Shown: positions 20,222 through 30,106, counted from the first letter of the stretch. The stretch: 64,000 nucleotides of DNA from Synechocystis sp. PCC 7509 (GCF_000332075.2 NZ_ALVU02000001.1:2802324-2866323), one strand, 5' to 3'. Notes: a model not told the origin generated them from the letters alone. Program-made: numbers and translations.

Positions 20222-20419
20222 CAAAACTTTTTAGCAAATTTTCCGAAATTTCCTCAGTGCGAGTTGTATCTATTATCAAGCTTTGTAAGAGATAAATCCC
20301 TAGTTTAAGTAGGCGCTCTAGTAGCCAAAATTCCAATAGCTATAACTTTTGCTATCAGACGTATTAGGTAAGCTGTATCGGGGTATTGTTACTAATTTTT
20401 TTTAATTGAGCAACAAACA

Positions 20420-21424
20420 ATGAATACTTCAATACTGGTTGTAGGTAGTTACGAATTTTACCAAGCATTGCCAAAGCAAATTCGTCAACAAACAAGTTTT
20501 AGTGTAGAAATCGCCACCAGTGTAGATGAAGCTTCATCGTGGGCGCAAATTCGCCCGCCAGATATTTTATTAGTGCAAGCAAGTGTACATAACAGTGAAA
20601 AATTTTGCCAGTGGAGCAAAGCTCAACCGAGCTTAACTTATTCTTACTGCGTATTGGTAGAAGATCGTTTTGAAGCGGATCTTTTAAACTGCACTGGGGA
20701 AATTGAACAAACCGCCGCCATGCTAGAAAATATTGCTGATGCTTATGTACACTTTTTTTGGTTAAAAAGCAACGAAGCCCAACAAATAGTAAACAATCGG
20801 CTGCTTTTAGCCCATATTCAAGTAGGACAACGCCATTGCCAGAAGTACAAAGAATTAATTGACAAAAACAATACTCTATCGACGATCGCTTTAGCCGATC
20901 CTTTGACACAATTAAGTAATCGTCGGGCAATGGAACGAGATTTACCAGCACAGATTTTAGAAAGCCGTACCAACACCAACCCTTTAAGTTTACTAATTTT
21001 AGATGTAGACCGTTTCAAAATAATTAATGATACCTACGGTCATTTAGTTGGTGATCGCGTTTTACAGTTGCTCAGTTATCGGTTAAAGCACAACTTGCGA
21101 TCGCAAGATTTGCTATTTCGCTACGGCGGAGAAGAATTTGTAATTGTCTTGAACAATACCGATTGCCAACAAGCTCTATTTATCGCCAATCGTTTGCGTC
21201 GTCTAATCGAAGAGCAAGTTTTTACTTTAGACTCCGCACTCAACTTAAATATAACTATCAGTATTGGATCGGCTTGTTTGCAAAGCCTAGACGATCGAGG
21301 GGGAATCACCTTACTTACTCGCGCCGATCGCTGCTTGTTGAGTGCCAAAGTTGCCGGACGCAACTGTGTTATGGGTTGTACAGAACAATTGTGCGAACCT
21401 AAAAAATTGGCGATCGCCCGATAA
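20420..21424 (+). CDS. Diguanylate cyclase with degenerate receiver domain
   Basis: Residues 1-120 look like a response-regulator receiver (TSILVVGSYEFY, DILLVQAS), but Gln53 replaces the phospho-accepting Asp and the N-terminal acidic pair is missing. A coiled linker leads to a GGDEF domain from residue 160: DPLTQLSNRRAMERDL, ILDVDRFKIINDTYGH and an intact RYGGEEF active site. The upstream RSQD is a product-inhibition I-site. It should make cyclic di-GMP, but its input is not classical phosphorylation. Start is ATG at 20420. Confidence 0.9.
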   Translation: MNTSILVVGSYEFYQALPKQIRQQTSFSVEIATSVDEASSWAQIRPPDILLVQASVHNSEKFCQWSKAQPSLTYSYCVLVEDRFEADLLNCTGEIEQTAAMLENIADAYVHFFWLKSNEAQQIVNNRLLLAHIQVGQRHCQKYKELIDKNNTLSTIALADPLTQLSNRRAMERDLPAQILESRTNTNPLSLLILDVDRFKIINDTYGHLVGDRVLQLLSYRLKHNLRSQDLLFRYGGEEFVIVLNNTDCQQALFIANRLRRLIEEQVFTLDSALNLNITISIGSACLQSLDDRGGITLLTRADRCLLSAKVAGRNCVMGCTEQLCEPKKLAIAR

Positions 21425-21438
21425 GGCTTTCTAAAGAG

Positions 21439-21466
21439 CGTTTGGTAGCTCGTTGGTTGCTAAACG
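21439..21466. terminator. Hairpin between convergent genes
   Basis: CGTTTGGTAGC and GTTGCTAAACG form an 11-bp stem with G-U pairs and a 6-nt loop. It lies between the diguanylate cyclase stop and the kinase stop on the other strand. There is no clear T run on either side. Confidence 0.35.
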
Positions 21467-21488
21467 AAAAATCTTAACTAAATATCAA

Positions 21489-23570
21489 CTACTGGCTAGG
21501 TGAGGTTTCTGTAGGTGTAGGTGTAGGTGGTGTTTCCGGCACACTTGGCTCAATTATTGGCTCCGGGGCTTTATCTTCTACACTCAAATTAAGCTGATAA
21601 TCCATCGGTGCAGAAGCGTTTGTTACTACTACTATTTCGTAGTAACCATCTTCAGGTAAAGTTTCTGACCAAGCACGAATTGCTGAGTCTTCTAATAATA
21701 CGGTTTTACCTGTAGGAGAATAAACAGAAATTAAAACTTGAGCCTCTGCTTGCAAATCAATTTGCATCAATTGCCCAAGAGCTAATTGAGCCACAAAAAC
21801 CTTCCCTTCACCGGGGTTGAGGCTGCCACTTAATTGAACGCTGGTAGAGCCAGGAGCAAAAGCTATTTTTTCGTAAGCTGTACCAGCAATAATATTACTA
21901 GCTTTGTCTTGGGCGATCGCATTCCAAATTTGCCCAATTGGTTGATTTGCAAAATTTTTGCCTTTTTGGTCGGGAAATAAACCAAAAAAAGTAGCGTCAG
22001 TAAGATCGTACAACGAGCGACTGCCTACAAAGACTTGATTAATTGCTTGCACCGCGCGATCGCGATCGGCTTTAGTATAACTCCCCAATTTTTGCCGCGA
22101 TGTCACGCTAATTGTTTCTAGTTTAGTTAGCAGTTGGTCAGCGATTTTGTACCATTGAACTCGGTTTTGAGAGTCGGCTGGTTCGTTCGTCAGCTTGCGC
22201 CCTTGCGAAGAAGTTGGGTATTTTGCCCAAAATAGCTGATTTATGACGTTAAAGTAATAGTTTTCATCAATGCCTAAATTCTGCCTTCTAGCAATTAAAG
22301 CATTGGCGATCGCGCTTTCGGCGGCGGATAATTGGGGTGATGGGGATGGGGTTGGTGTAATTGACGGGCTAATACTAGCTACTGGTGGGGGCGTTTCGAT
22401 TATTGGTGATGGGGATACATTAGTAGACTGCAACAAGCTACCGACTCCCCAAAAAGTCGCACTTGCTAAACCAAATAACATTAAAAATCCGAGGATAGTT
22501 TTGCCAATCGGAAATCCGGCATCATCAGGAGCGCTACTAGATATTGGTGCTTGATAAGTATTAATTACCGACGCACCCGTATAAACTGGGGCAACAGCTA
22601 AAGTATGTTCAGGGGTAGAATTTAATGCTTGCCAAACTTCGCGCGCAGTTTGGTAGCGATCGCTCATTTTTGGCTGCAACATTTTATTTAATATAGTAGC
22701 TAAGGTGTTGCTTACATTTACCTCTTGTTCCCACTGCCAAGACAACGTGCGCGGATCTATCAAAGATTGGGGTTCAATTCCTGTTAGCAATACCAAAGCT
22801 GTCACTGCTAAAGCATACAAATCGCTGTGAGGGTAAACTGTACCCGTCCGCATTTGCTCGTTAGGGGCGTAGCCTACTTTACCTAATAATGTTGCTGGCG
22901 GTGCGGCTTTTCCGGCTTCTGACTGGGCCAATTGCGATACAGTAGCGACGATTTGCTTGACTCCACCAAAATCTATTAGCACCGGGCGCGAATCAGAATC
23001 TCGCAATATTAAATTATCCGGGGAAATATCCCGATGAATTACACCTCTTGAGTGGATGTACTCTAAAACTGGCAAAATATCTAGCAATAATTGCGTTACT
23101 TCCGCTTCCAGCAATCGCGGTGGTTGACGGGAGTGCAGCAAGGAAAATAAGTTTTTGCCTTCTACATAATCTTGAACTAAAAATAAGTAGTCTTTGGCTT
23201 CCACATTGACGCGGAACAATTCGCGGAAACGGGGAATTTGGGGGTGTTGCAGTTGATAAAGTACCCCAGCTTCACGGGCAAATAGTTCTTCAGCTTTTTG
23301 TAAAACTGCGCTAGTTTGGACTTGGGGAGCAAATTCTTTCAATACGCAGTATTCATTAAATCGATTGACATCTGCCGCTAAATAAGTTCGCCCAAAACCT
23401 CCCTGTCCTAATTGCCGAATAATTCGATAGCGATTGCCTAAAATTAGTCCTGAATATATACCTTGGGGTGCGGTTGCTGACAGCATTTGTTCGCCACAAT
23501 GAAGGCAAAAGCGACTTCCTGATGGGTTTTCATGTCCTTTGGTGCAATATTGAGGAGTTGTGGGCGGCAT
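21489..23570 (-). CDS. Membrane-anchored Ser/Thr protein kinase with zinc ribbon
   Basis: An N-terminal Cys4 zinc ribbon (YCTKGH...FCLHCGEQ) precedes a complete kinase domain: GQGGFGRTYLA loop, Lys78, HRDISPDN with Asp181, and DFGG with Asp200. One membrane helix lies at about residues 356-380. The outer part has a conserved cyanobacterial module shared with the neighbouring kinase (QIWNAIAQDKAS) and a C-terminal PPC-like beta domain (residues about 590-670). The tail is Pro/Thr-rich. It probably senses an external signal. It is 31 bp from the second kinase gene on the same strand. Confidence 0.92.
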   Translation of the reverse strand: MPPTTPQYCTKGHENPSGSRFCLHCGEQMLSATAPQGIYSGLILGNRYRIIRQLGQGGFGRTYLAADVNRFNEYCVLKEFAPQVQTSAVLQKAEELFAREAGVLYQLQHPQIPRFRELFRVNVEAKDYLFLVQDYVEGKNLFSLLHSRQPPRLLEAEVTQLLLDILPVLEYIHSRGVIHRDISPDNLILRDSDSRPVLIDFGGVKQIVATVSQLAQSEAGKAAPPATLLGKVGYAPNEQMRTGTVYPHSDLYALAVTALVLLTGIEPQSLIDPRTLSWQWEQEVNVSNTLATILNKMLQPKMSDRYQTAREVWQALNSTPEHTLAVAPVYTGASVINTYQAPISSSAPDDAGFPIGKTILGFLMLFGLASATFWGVGSLLQSTNVSPSPIIETPPPVASISPSITPTPSPSPQLSAAESAIANALIARRQNLGIDENYYFNVINQLFWAKYPTSSQGRKLTNEPADSQNRVQWYKIADQLLTKLETISVTSRQKLGSYTKADRDRAVQAINQVFVGSRSLYDLTDATFFGLFPDQKGKNFANQPIGQIWNAIAQDKASNIIAGTAYEKIAFAPGSTSVQLSGSLNPGEGKVFVAQLALGQLMQIDLQAEAQVLISVYSPTGKTVLLEDSAIRAWSETLPEDGYYEIVVVTNASAPMDYQLNLSVEDKAPEPIIEPSVPETPPTPTPTETSPSQ

Positions 23571-23601
23571 TGGCAGTCAAGAAAACATCACTAATTTTTT
23601 A

Positions 23602-25146
23602 TTATCGCTTTTCTAATTTGCTAACTTGATCAAAAGCGATCGCTTCCCAAATTTGACCATAAGTATAGGGATTAAGTTTCTTGCCTCGCCTTTGGGGAAA
23701 CCATTGATAAAACTGGCGATCGATTTCTGGCTTTAACCGATGGCGGGTACTTTTACTATAAGTGCCAAGTTTTAGCCGCGCAGAGGGCGATAGACTATCT
23801 AATTTATTGAGCAAATCGTCTGCAATATTATACCAATCTGTCCTTAAGTCTGCGTCTTGGGGGGCAGGCTTCAAGCTTCTTCTATTTAACTGCGGATGTT
23901 TCTGATAAAAAGCCTCGTTGACAGTGGTATTAAAAAACCTAGAAGTAATTTTAAGGGCTTGGCGACGACGGACTAAGTTAGCAACTTGAGCGTCTGTAAC
24001 CGTTGTAGTAGGAGTAACAACAGGTATTAAAGACTTTAAAGAACTTAGTAAAGGTAGAACATTTATAACTATTAACACTAATAAACCTGTGCCTGCTACT
24101 TTCAAAAACAGGGGTTTTAGCCAACCAAAACTTGGAGTAGCAACAAGCACTTGAGTATTTCCTTGAGGCTGGCTAGGAATTGGTGGTAAGGTTTTTCGCC
24201 CGATGACATTAACTGTAGCGATCGCCGATATATTACTTATTTCTGGTAAATTATTGGGTAACTTCAAAGCTTTGGCTACATCTAACGCACATTTGTAGCG
24301 ATCGCTCGGTTTGTAAGCAAGCATTTTTTTTAAAACTTTTTCTAACTTGGCACTAACTTTAATTTCTTTCCCCCAGCGCCAAGTTCCCTTGTAGCTATCG
24401 TATAGTTCATCAGGTTCTTTACCTGTAACTAATACTAGCGCCGTCACCGCCAACGCATACAAATCGCTACTAGGCAATACTTCCCCCGATCTTAATTGTT
24501 CTTCCGGGGCGTAGCCTTGCTTGCCCAACTTAGTTAAAACCTGTCCGTTTTGGTTCAAACTAGCGGTGACTAATTGCTTGACACCGCCAAAATCAATTAA
24601 AACTGGAGTGCGATCGCTCTTGCGTAAAATTAGATTATCCGGAGAGATATCGCGGTGAATTGTCCCTTGGGAGTGAATGTAAGTTAATACTGGCAGTAAT
24701 TGACTAATTAATTTAGTAATTTCTTCTTCACTCAAAGGCTTAGGTAAATCGCTGTAAGTTGTGCCTTCAATGTAATTTTGGGCCAAAAACAAGCCCGTTG
24801 CCCCCTTGCCCAAGTCGGCGGTAAAAAACTCCCGAAATGCTGGTAACTGACCGTGTGAGAGCTTATAGAGGGCGCTGGCTTCCCGTTCAAACAACATCTT
24901 AGCTTTTTCTAACTGACTACTTGCTTGTTCTTGGGGGGCAAATTGTTTGAGTACGCAGCGCTCGTTAAAACGATGCAAATCTTCGGCTAAATAAGTCCGT
25001 CCAAAGCCACCATGTCCGAGGTGTTGAACGATGCGATAACGGCTGGCGAGAGTATACCCAGCAAGCAGCCACAAAACTTCGCCGCAACTGGTACAAAAGC
25101 CGCTTCCTGACGGGTTTATATGGTTTTTGGTGCAATATAAGGGCAT
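23602..25146 (-). CDS. Membrane-anchored Ser/Thr protein kinase with zinc ribbon
   Basis: This has the same order as its neighbour: zinc ribbon (LYCTKNH...FCTSCGEV), kinase with Lys67, HRDISPDN (Asp166) and DFGGVKQ (Asp185), a membrane helix near residues 345-370, and an outer module ending YGQIWEAIAFDQVSKL. It lacks the C-terminal beta domain, so it is 514 rather than 693 residues long. The pair looks like a tandem duplication that diverged. Substrates are unknown. Transcribed upstream of the first kinase, probably as one unit. Confidence 0.92.
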   Translation of the reverse strand: MPLYCTKNHINPSGSGFCTSCGEVLWLLAGYTLASRYRIVQHLGHGGFGRTYLAEDLHRFNERCVLKQFAPQEQASSQLEKAKMLFEREASALYKLSHGQLPAFREFFTADLGKGATGLFLAQNYIEGTTYSDLPKPLSEEEITKLISQLLPVLTYIHSQGTIHRDISPDNLILRKSDRTPVLIDFGGVKQLVTASLNQNGQVLTKLGKQGYAPEEQLRSGEVLPSSDLYALAVTALVLVTGKEPDELYDSYKGTWRWGKEIKVSAKLEKVLKKMLAYKPSDRYKCALDVAKALKLPNNLPEISNISAIATVNVIGRKTLPPIPSQPQGNTQVLVATPSFGWLKPLFLKVAGTGLLVLIVINVLPLLSSLKSLIPVVTPTTTVTDAQVANLVRRRQALKITSRFFNTTVNEAFYQKHPQLNRRSLKPAPQDADLRTDWYNIADDLLNKLDSLSPSARLKLGTYSKSTRHRLKPEIDRQFYQWFPQRRGKKLNPYTYGQIWEAIAFDQVSKLEKR

Positions 25147-25363
25147 AGGTTAAAGAGATTAATTAACCAACAAGGGCGATCGCGCTGAAAGCTAACGTTA
25201 TCCTATCAAGCGACAACGGTTAATTACCAAATTAGCAGCCTCACCTGATACTGAGCCAAAAGGAGGTGTTTATAAAATTAATATCGAAGTGATATGATAT
25301 TGGGTCTAAGCAAACACAGGTAGATAAACAGGAGCTTGACGCTACTGTAGTTAACCCTTCCCC

Positions 25364-26452
25364 ATGTCCTTCCCCCTACAAGACGACTACTGGGTTCAAG
25401 TTCGCGACTTTTTGAAAGCGCTTGTTCAGCCATTGGACGCTATTCTTGCTCCCAATGAGTTTATGGAGTTTTTTCCTGGGAACTACTCCTATAATGTCAC
25501 CTATCGGCTGCGATCGTCGCATTTTGAGTATGTCTTGTTTCATAAGGCAATGCTGGCAGAGATTGAACCCCCCTTTGGGTTAGAGGTACTGCGGACATTT
25601 CAACCGATTTTTGCCAATGAGGTGTTTGTAGTATTTGCTAAACAGCTGCCAGAAACTCTGCCACCTTTGCCGGGGGTGCATTTGCAGCCACTGTTGGATC
25701 AATTTGTTGCCGTCGCGACACAGCAGCGAGGACTGGTAAAGCGCCCTCAATATGCGGTAACGATGACTACCTACAATCGACCGGAGTGTTTGAGGCGATC
25801 TCTCCCTCAAGTTTTGAAACTGGGTGCGCCAGTGTTAATTGTAGATGATGCCTCTAAGCCAGAAAACGCTGCCGAAAATCAACGGCTTGCAGATTTCCAC
25901 CAAGTACCCCTAATCCGCATACCCCAAAACCGGGGGCTGCCTAATGCAATGAATGTGGGGATTAGCTACTGGCTAGCCGATCCTGAGATTGACTGGATTT
26001 CCTATTTTCAAGATGACGTAGATGTGCATCCCGACCTATTCCACATTCTAGAAACCATTCAAGATGCCACCGAGCGACCGATCCTCACCGGGCGTGATGC
26101 CGCCGAACACCCCACTTTTGCAACAGGCAACCTGGCTGGGCATAACGTATTATTTAAACGCTCCATGCCGGGTCCTCACCTCCATGCCCACCGTGATTAT
26201 TGGACAGGAGTAATACCCATACCCACTCCTTACCTCGGTGCGCCTAAACCTGATGGTGGCAAACCAGGACAGGGCGCAGATGAAGACTGGTGGATTACGT
26301 CATGGTCGCCTCAGTCTATTGCAAAGCAGGGTAAGTATGGGGTCTGTGTGCCAGGGTTGGTAAGATGTTTCCAACTTACAGAGGAAGGTTCGACTTGGAA
26401 CAACCTCGGCGTGCGGCGAGAGGACGAGCCACCCATCGTAGAACCCCACTAA
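25364..26452 (+). CDS. Glycosyltransferase family 2-like protein with N-terminal extension
   Basis: A GT-A domain begins near residue 130 (RPQYAVTMTTYNRPECLRRS). It has LIVDDASKPEN, NRGLPNAMNVGISYWL and YFQDDVDVHPDL with the DxD metal site. ADEDWWITSWSPQSI near residue 305 may hold the catalytic acid. About 130 residues precede the domain (FPGNYSYNVTYRLR), with no family I recognise. The gene is alone between the kinases and the nitrite reductase locus and has an AGGAGG-like site upstream at 25260. Acceptor unknown. Confidence 0.78.
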   Translation: MSFPLQDDYWVQVRDFLKALVQPLDAILAPNEFMEFFPGNYSYNVTYRLRSSHFEYVLFHKAMLAEIEPPFGLEVLRTFQPIFANEVFVVFAKQLPETLPPLPGVHLQPLLDQFVAVATQQRGLVKRPQYAVTMTTYNRPECLRRSLPQVLKLGAPVLIVDDASKPENAAENQRLADFHQVPLIRIPQNRGLPNAMNVGISYWLADPEIDWISYFQDDVDVHPDLFHILETIQDATERPILTGRDAAEHPTFATGNLAGHNVLFKRSMPGPHLHAHRDYWTGVIPIPTPYLGAPKPDGGKPGQGADEDWWITSWSPQSIAKQGKYGVCVPGLVRCFQLTEEGSTWNNLGVRREDEPPIVEPH

Positions 26453-26573
26453 CTGATGAATTGCTGGCTTGGTACAATGCTGGGATGCAGCATCCATATT
26501 GATAAAATAGAAATTTTGTGTAAGGCAATAGCTTTAATTGTATATGGCAGTTTGCCGTATATGAAACCCTTTT

Positions 26574-27143
26574 CTACTCAAAAAACCGCCCCACAGAACA
26601 AGTAAAATCAGGCAACAAGGGCGAAATTAATTCATCCTCATTTGTTAGGGTTGCTACTAACACTAAGGCGGCATTTTCTCGGCGATAAATCTCCACTGTT
26701 TCCAACCGCCAGTCTGCAATCCAATACTCCTGTACTCCTCTTAAAGAATAGAGTTTGAGTTTAATTTCCCTGTCTCTACGCTCTTGTTCTGCACCAGGAG
26801 ATAATACTTCTACTACTAATTCTGGTGCGCCTGTCAAATGTCCCACCTCATCTAGCAAAACTTCTAATCGTTCTTTACTTGCCCAAGCTACATCGGGAAT
26901 TACGTTGTCAGCATCTGTAAATATGATGCCAGGATTAATAGTAGCTCGCCCTAAACCTTTAGCTCTTGACCAATTTTGTAACTCTGTGTAAATATTGCCA
27001 CAAGTTTCTTGGTGCATCCAGTGTGGCGATTTAGTCACAAACAATTCTCCGTCAACAATTTCGTAGCGCGTACCATCGTTATTGGCTAAGAGGTCTATGT
27101 CTGCTGTAGTCCAGCGCACTCTATCGGTTGTAGTCTGGCTCAT
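26574..27143 (-). CDS. Uma2 family (DUF820) putative restriction endonuclease-like protein
   Basis: The 189-residue protein has the Uma2 order of motifs: DGTRYEIVDGELFVTKSPHW, then IIFTDADNVIPDVAWASKER, APELVVEVLSPGAEQERRDR and KLKLYSLRGVQEYWIADW. These form a PD-(D/E)xK nuclease-like fold. The family is greatly expanded in cyanobacteria and its role is not established. It follows nirD on the same strand with a 45-bp gap, but a functional link is unlikely. Confidence 0.9.
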   Translation of the reverse strand: MSQTTTDRVRWTTADIDLLANNDGTRYEIVDGELFVTKSPHWMHQETCGNIYTELQNWSRAKGLGRATINPGIIFTDADNVIPDVAWASKERLEVLLDEVGHLTGAPELVVEVLSPGAEQERRDREIKLKLYSLRGVQEYWIADWRLETVEIYRRENAALVLVATLTNEDELISPLLPDFTCSVGRFFE

Positions 27144-27188
27144 GGCGAAACTCCTGATCCTGGCATTCTATCTTCTAGGATAATGCAG

Positions 27189-27536
27189 TTAGCTTGTTGC
27201 TATTTGTACTCTATCCTCTACAACTCTCGCTGCATAGGTAGCTATGCTAACCGTTTCATCGTCTAAGCATTGTCCGGTTGCGAGGTTAAAGTTTTGCTTG
27301 TAGATTGGGGATGCTACTTTAGTTATGCCATTGCGATCGCCTACAATTCCTCTAGATAGCACAAACGCTTTGCTAAATGGATCGTAGTTACTTAGCGCGT
27401 ACACATCGTTACTATCTCCCACTCTAAAAATTGCTACTTGTTCGCCGCTAACTAATGCACAGACCCCGGTATTTGGGGCGATGTCTGCAATTGAACAAAT
27501 ATCAACCCATTTGGTTTTGGGTAAAGCTTGAACCAT
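27189..27536 (-). CDS. nirD: Nitrite reductase (NADH) small subunit NirD
   Basis: This is a Rieske-like small subunit of about 115 residues. It has KWVDICSIADIAPNTGVCAL, then VAIFRVGDSNDVYALSNYDP and ASPIYKQNFNLATGQCLDDE. As is usual for NirD, it lacks the Cys/His ligands of true Rieske proteins. The ATG at 27536 is chosen because GAGGAG lies just before it; an upstream TTG at 27566 would add ten residues across the intergenic gap. It follows nirB by 32 bp and should form the reductase with it. Confidence 0.9.
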   Translation of the reverse strand: MVQALPKTKWVDICSIADIAPNTGVCALVSGEQVAIFRVGDSNDVYALSNYDPFSKAFVLSRGIVGDRNGITKVASPIYKQNFNLATGQCLDDETVSIATYAARVVEDRVQIATS

Positions 27537-27568
27537 TTTTATGTCTCCTCTAATTTTTCCTAACAATA

Positions 27569-30106
27569 CTACGAGATTTGAGCTGTTAGTTTCTCCGACT
27601 CGTAAGCAGGGCGTTTTTGTTCTCTTTCTTCTACATAAACTAAGCTTGGATCTGGTGTGTCGGAATTAACAAAATGGCGGAATCTCTTGAGTTTTTCGGG
27701 ATCTTCGATAGTAGCTTTCCACTCGCATTCGTAGGTATTTACTAAATGCTGCATTTCTTCTTCTAATTCGGCGGCGATTCCCAATGAGTCGTGAATCACT
27801 ACTTGCTTAAGATAGTCAATTCCACCTTCTAGCTTGTTAAACCAAGTTGCAGTTCTTTCTAATCTATTGGCGGTACGAATATAGAACATTAAGAAGCGAT
27901 CTAAATACTTAATCAAGGTTTCTCTTTCTATATCTTCAGCGAGTAAAAGTGCGTGTTGTGGCTTCATTCCGCCGTTACCACAGACGTACAAATTCCAACC
28001 TTTTTCGGTGGCGATGATGCCAAAATCTTTACTTTGAGCTTCTGCACACTCCCGCGTACAGCCAGATACAGCCGATTTTAGCTTGTGGGGCGATCGCAAT
28101 CCACGATAACGTAATTCTAAATCAATTGCTAGTGTTGTAGAATCTTGTACGCCAAATCTACACCAAGTGCTACCTACACAGGATTTGATTGTTCTTAATG
28201 CTTTACCATAAGCGTGTCCCGATTCAAAACCAGCCTCAATTAATTTGCGCCAAATATGCGGTAATTGATCAACTCTTGCGCCTAATAAATCAATTCTTTG
28301 TCCCCCAGTAATTTTGGTATAAAGCCCATATTCTTTTGCTACTTCTCCTAAGACAATTAGTTTGTCTGGAGTCAATTCGCCGCCAGGTACTCTAGGAATT
28401 ACTGAATAAGTACCATCTTTTTGAATGTTTGCTAAAAATGCGTCGTTGGTATCTTGCAAACCTAAATGAGGTTGATTTAAAATGTAGTCATTCCAGGTTG
28501 AGGCGAGAATTGAAGCGATCGCAGGCTTACAAATTTCACAACCTTTACCTTGTCCGTGCTTTTCTAGCAATTTGTCAAAAGTAATAATTTTGTGAGTGCG
28601 GACTAAATGGTAAATTTCTTGTCTAGAATAAGCAAAGTGTTCGCAGAGATAATTTTTTACTTCTATCCCGGCTTTTTTCATTTCGTACTTAAGTAAATCT
28701 GTTACTAATGGTACGCAACCGCCGCAACCAGTACCTGCTTTAGTACACTTTTTGACGCTACCTATATCAGTAAAGTCGTTTTCTTGAATAGCGCTACAAA
28801 TTTGACCTTTACTAACATTATTACAAGAGCAAATCTGCGCTGTATCTGGTAAGTTTTCAACCCCCATTGCGGTTGTTGCTTTACCTTCGCGGGGTGGTAA
28901 TAATAAATCTTCTGGGTGGGGTGGTAAAGCGATATTATTTTGCACAAATTGCAGCAAAGTACCATAATTCGCCGCATCGCCTACTAAAATTCCGCCTAGC
29001 AAACGGCTTCCATCAGAACTAACAACGAGTTTTTTATAAACTCCGGTAACTGTATCTGTAATTGCAATCTCTTTCGCATCGGAGGTTTTAGCAAAAGCAT
29101 CGCCAAAACTAGCTACATCTACTCCTAAAAGTTTCAACTTTGTAGACATATCAGCGCCTTCAAAGGTGCTATTCGGAATATTGCTGATTACTTTAGCCGC
29201 TACACTTGCCATTGTATATCCGGGCGCAACTAAACCATATATTCTATTTTGATAAAGGGCGCATTCACCGATCGCATAGATGTCAGCATCGGAAGTTTGA
29301 CAATACTCGTTAATTACAATACCACCGCGATCGCCCACTTTGATGCCGCACTCTCTAGCAATTTCGTCGCGGGGGCGAATCCCTGCCGAAAATACTATCA
29401 TATCTGTCTGTAATTCCAAACCATCAGCAAAGGTCATTTTGGTAACTTTACCGTCAATGCTGACAATTTCTGTAGTGGATTTGTTGATGTGGACGCTAAC
29501 ACCTAATTCTTCTATTTTATTGCGAAGAACATTACCGCCAACATCATCTATTTGCATGGGCATTAATCGCGGTGCAAACTCCACTACATGAGTTTTTAAA
29601 CCCATGTTTTTCAGCGCGTTAGCACATTCTAAGCCTAATAAACCGCCGCCAATTACTACCCCTGTTTGGCAATTTTTGGCATACGCAGACATGGCTTCTA
29701 AGTCTTCAATCGTGCGATAGACAAAAGTCCCATCAGTATCTTTTCCTTTAATTGGCGGTACAAAAGGATAAGAACCTGTAGCTAATACTAATTTGTCGTA
29801 ACTAATTGCTAAACCGTTAGCACTATGAACTATTTTTTGTTGACGATCGATCTCTATTATGCGATCGCCTATATGAATGTTAATATTATTTGCTTGATAT
29901 AAGCCGGGTGTAACTAAAGTTAAGTCTGCGGCGGTTTTACCAGAAAAATAACCGCTTAAATTAACGCGATCGTAGGCTACGCGGGGTTCTTCGCAGAATG
30001 TTATGATATTCCAAGAATCCTTTGCCCCATTAGCAATAATTTCCTCTAGAAACTTATGCCCTACCATGCCATTTCCAACTACAACAAGGTTCTTTTTGGC
30101 TATCAT
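27569..30106 (-). CDS. nirB: Nitrite reductase (NADH) large subunit NirB
   Basis: The 845 residues match full-length NirB. An FAD/NAD(P)H oxidoreductase half comes first (LVVVGNGMVGHKFLEEI, VVIGGGLLGLECANALKNMG). Two BFD-type [2Fe-2S] domains follow (ICSCNNVSKGQIC ... CTKAGTGCGGC, then GKGCEICKP). The siroheme/[4Fe-4S] domain has SCVGSTWCRFGVQDS and CTRECAEAQSKDFG, holding the four Cys ligands. It reduces nitrite to ammonium with NADH in the cytoplasm. Most cyanobacteria use ferredoxin NirA, so this locus is notable. No NtcA site (GTA-N8-TAC) is visible in the 280 bp upstream. Confidence 0.94.
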   Translation of the reverse strand: MIAKKNLVVVGNGMVGHKFLEEIIANGAKDSWNIITFCEEPRVAYDRVNLSGYFSGKTAADLTLVTPGLYQANNINIHIGDRIIEIDRQQKIVHSANGLAISYDKLVLATGSYPFVPPIKGKDTDGTFVYRTIEDLEAMSAYAKNCQTGVVIGGGLLGLECANALKNMGLKTHVVEFAPRLMPMQIDDVGGNVLRNKIEELGVSVHINKSTTEIVSIDGKVTKMTFADGLELQTDMIVFSAGIRPRDEIARECGIKVGDRGGIVINEYCQTSDADIYAIGECALYQNRIYGLVAPGYTMASVAAKVISNIPNSTFEGADMSTKLKLLGVDVASFGDAFAKTSDAKEIAITDTVTGVYKKLVVSSDGSRLLGGILVGDAANYGTLLQFVQNNIALPPHPEDLLLPPREGKATTAMGVENLPDTAQICSCNNVSKGQICSAIQENDFTDIGSVKKCTKAGTGCGGCVPLVTDLLKYEMKKAGIEVKNYLCEHFAYSRQEIYHLVRTHKIITFDKLLEKHGQGKGCEICKPAIASILASTWNDYILNQPHLGLQDTNDAFLANIQKDGTYSVIPRVPGGELTPDKLIVLGEVAKEYGLYTKITGGQRIDLLGARVDQLPHIWRKLIEAGFESGHAYGKALRTIKSCVGSTWCRFGVQDSTTLAIDLELRYRGLRSPHKLKSAVSGCTRECAEAQSKDFGIIATEKGWNLYVCGNGGMKPQHALLLAEDIERETLIKYLDRFLMFYIRTANRLERTATWFNKLEGGIDYLKQVVIHDSLGIAAELEEEMQHLVNTYECEWKATIEDPEKLKRFRHFVNSDTPDPSLVYVEEREQKRPAYESEKLTAQIS

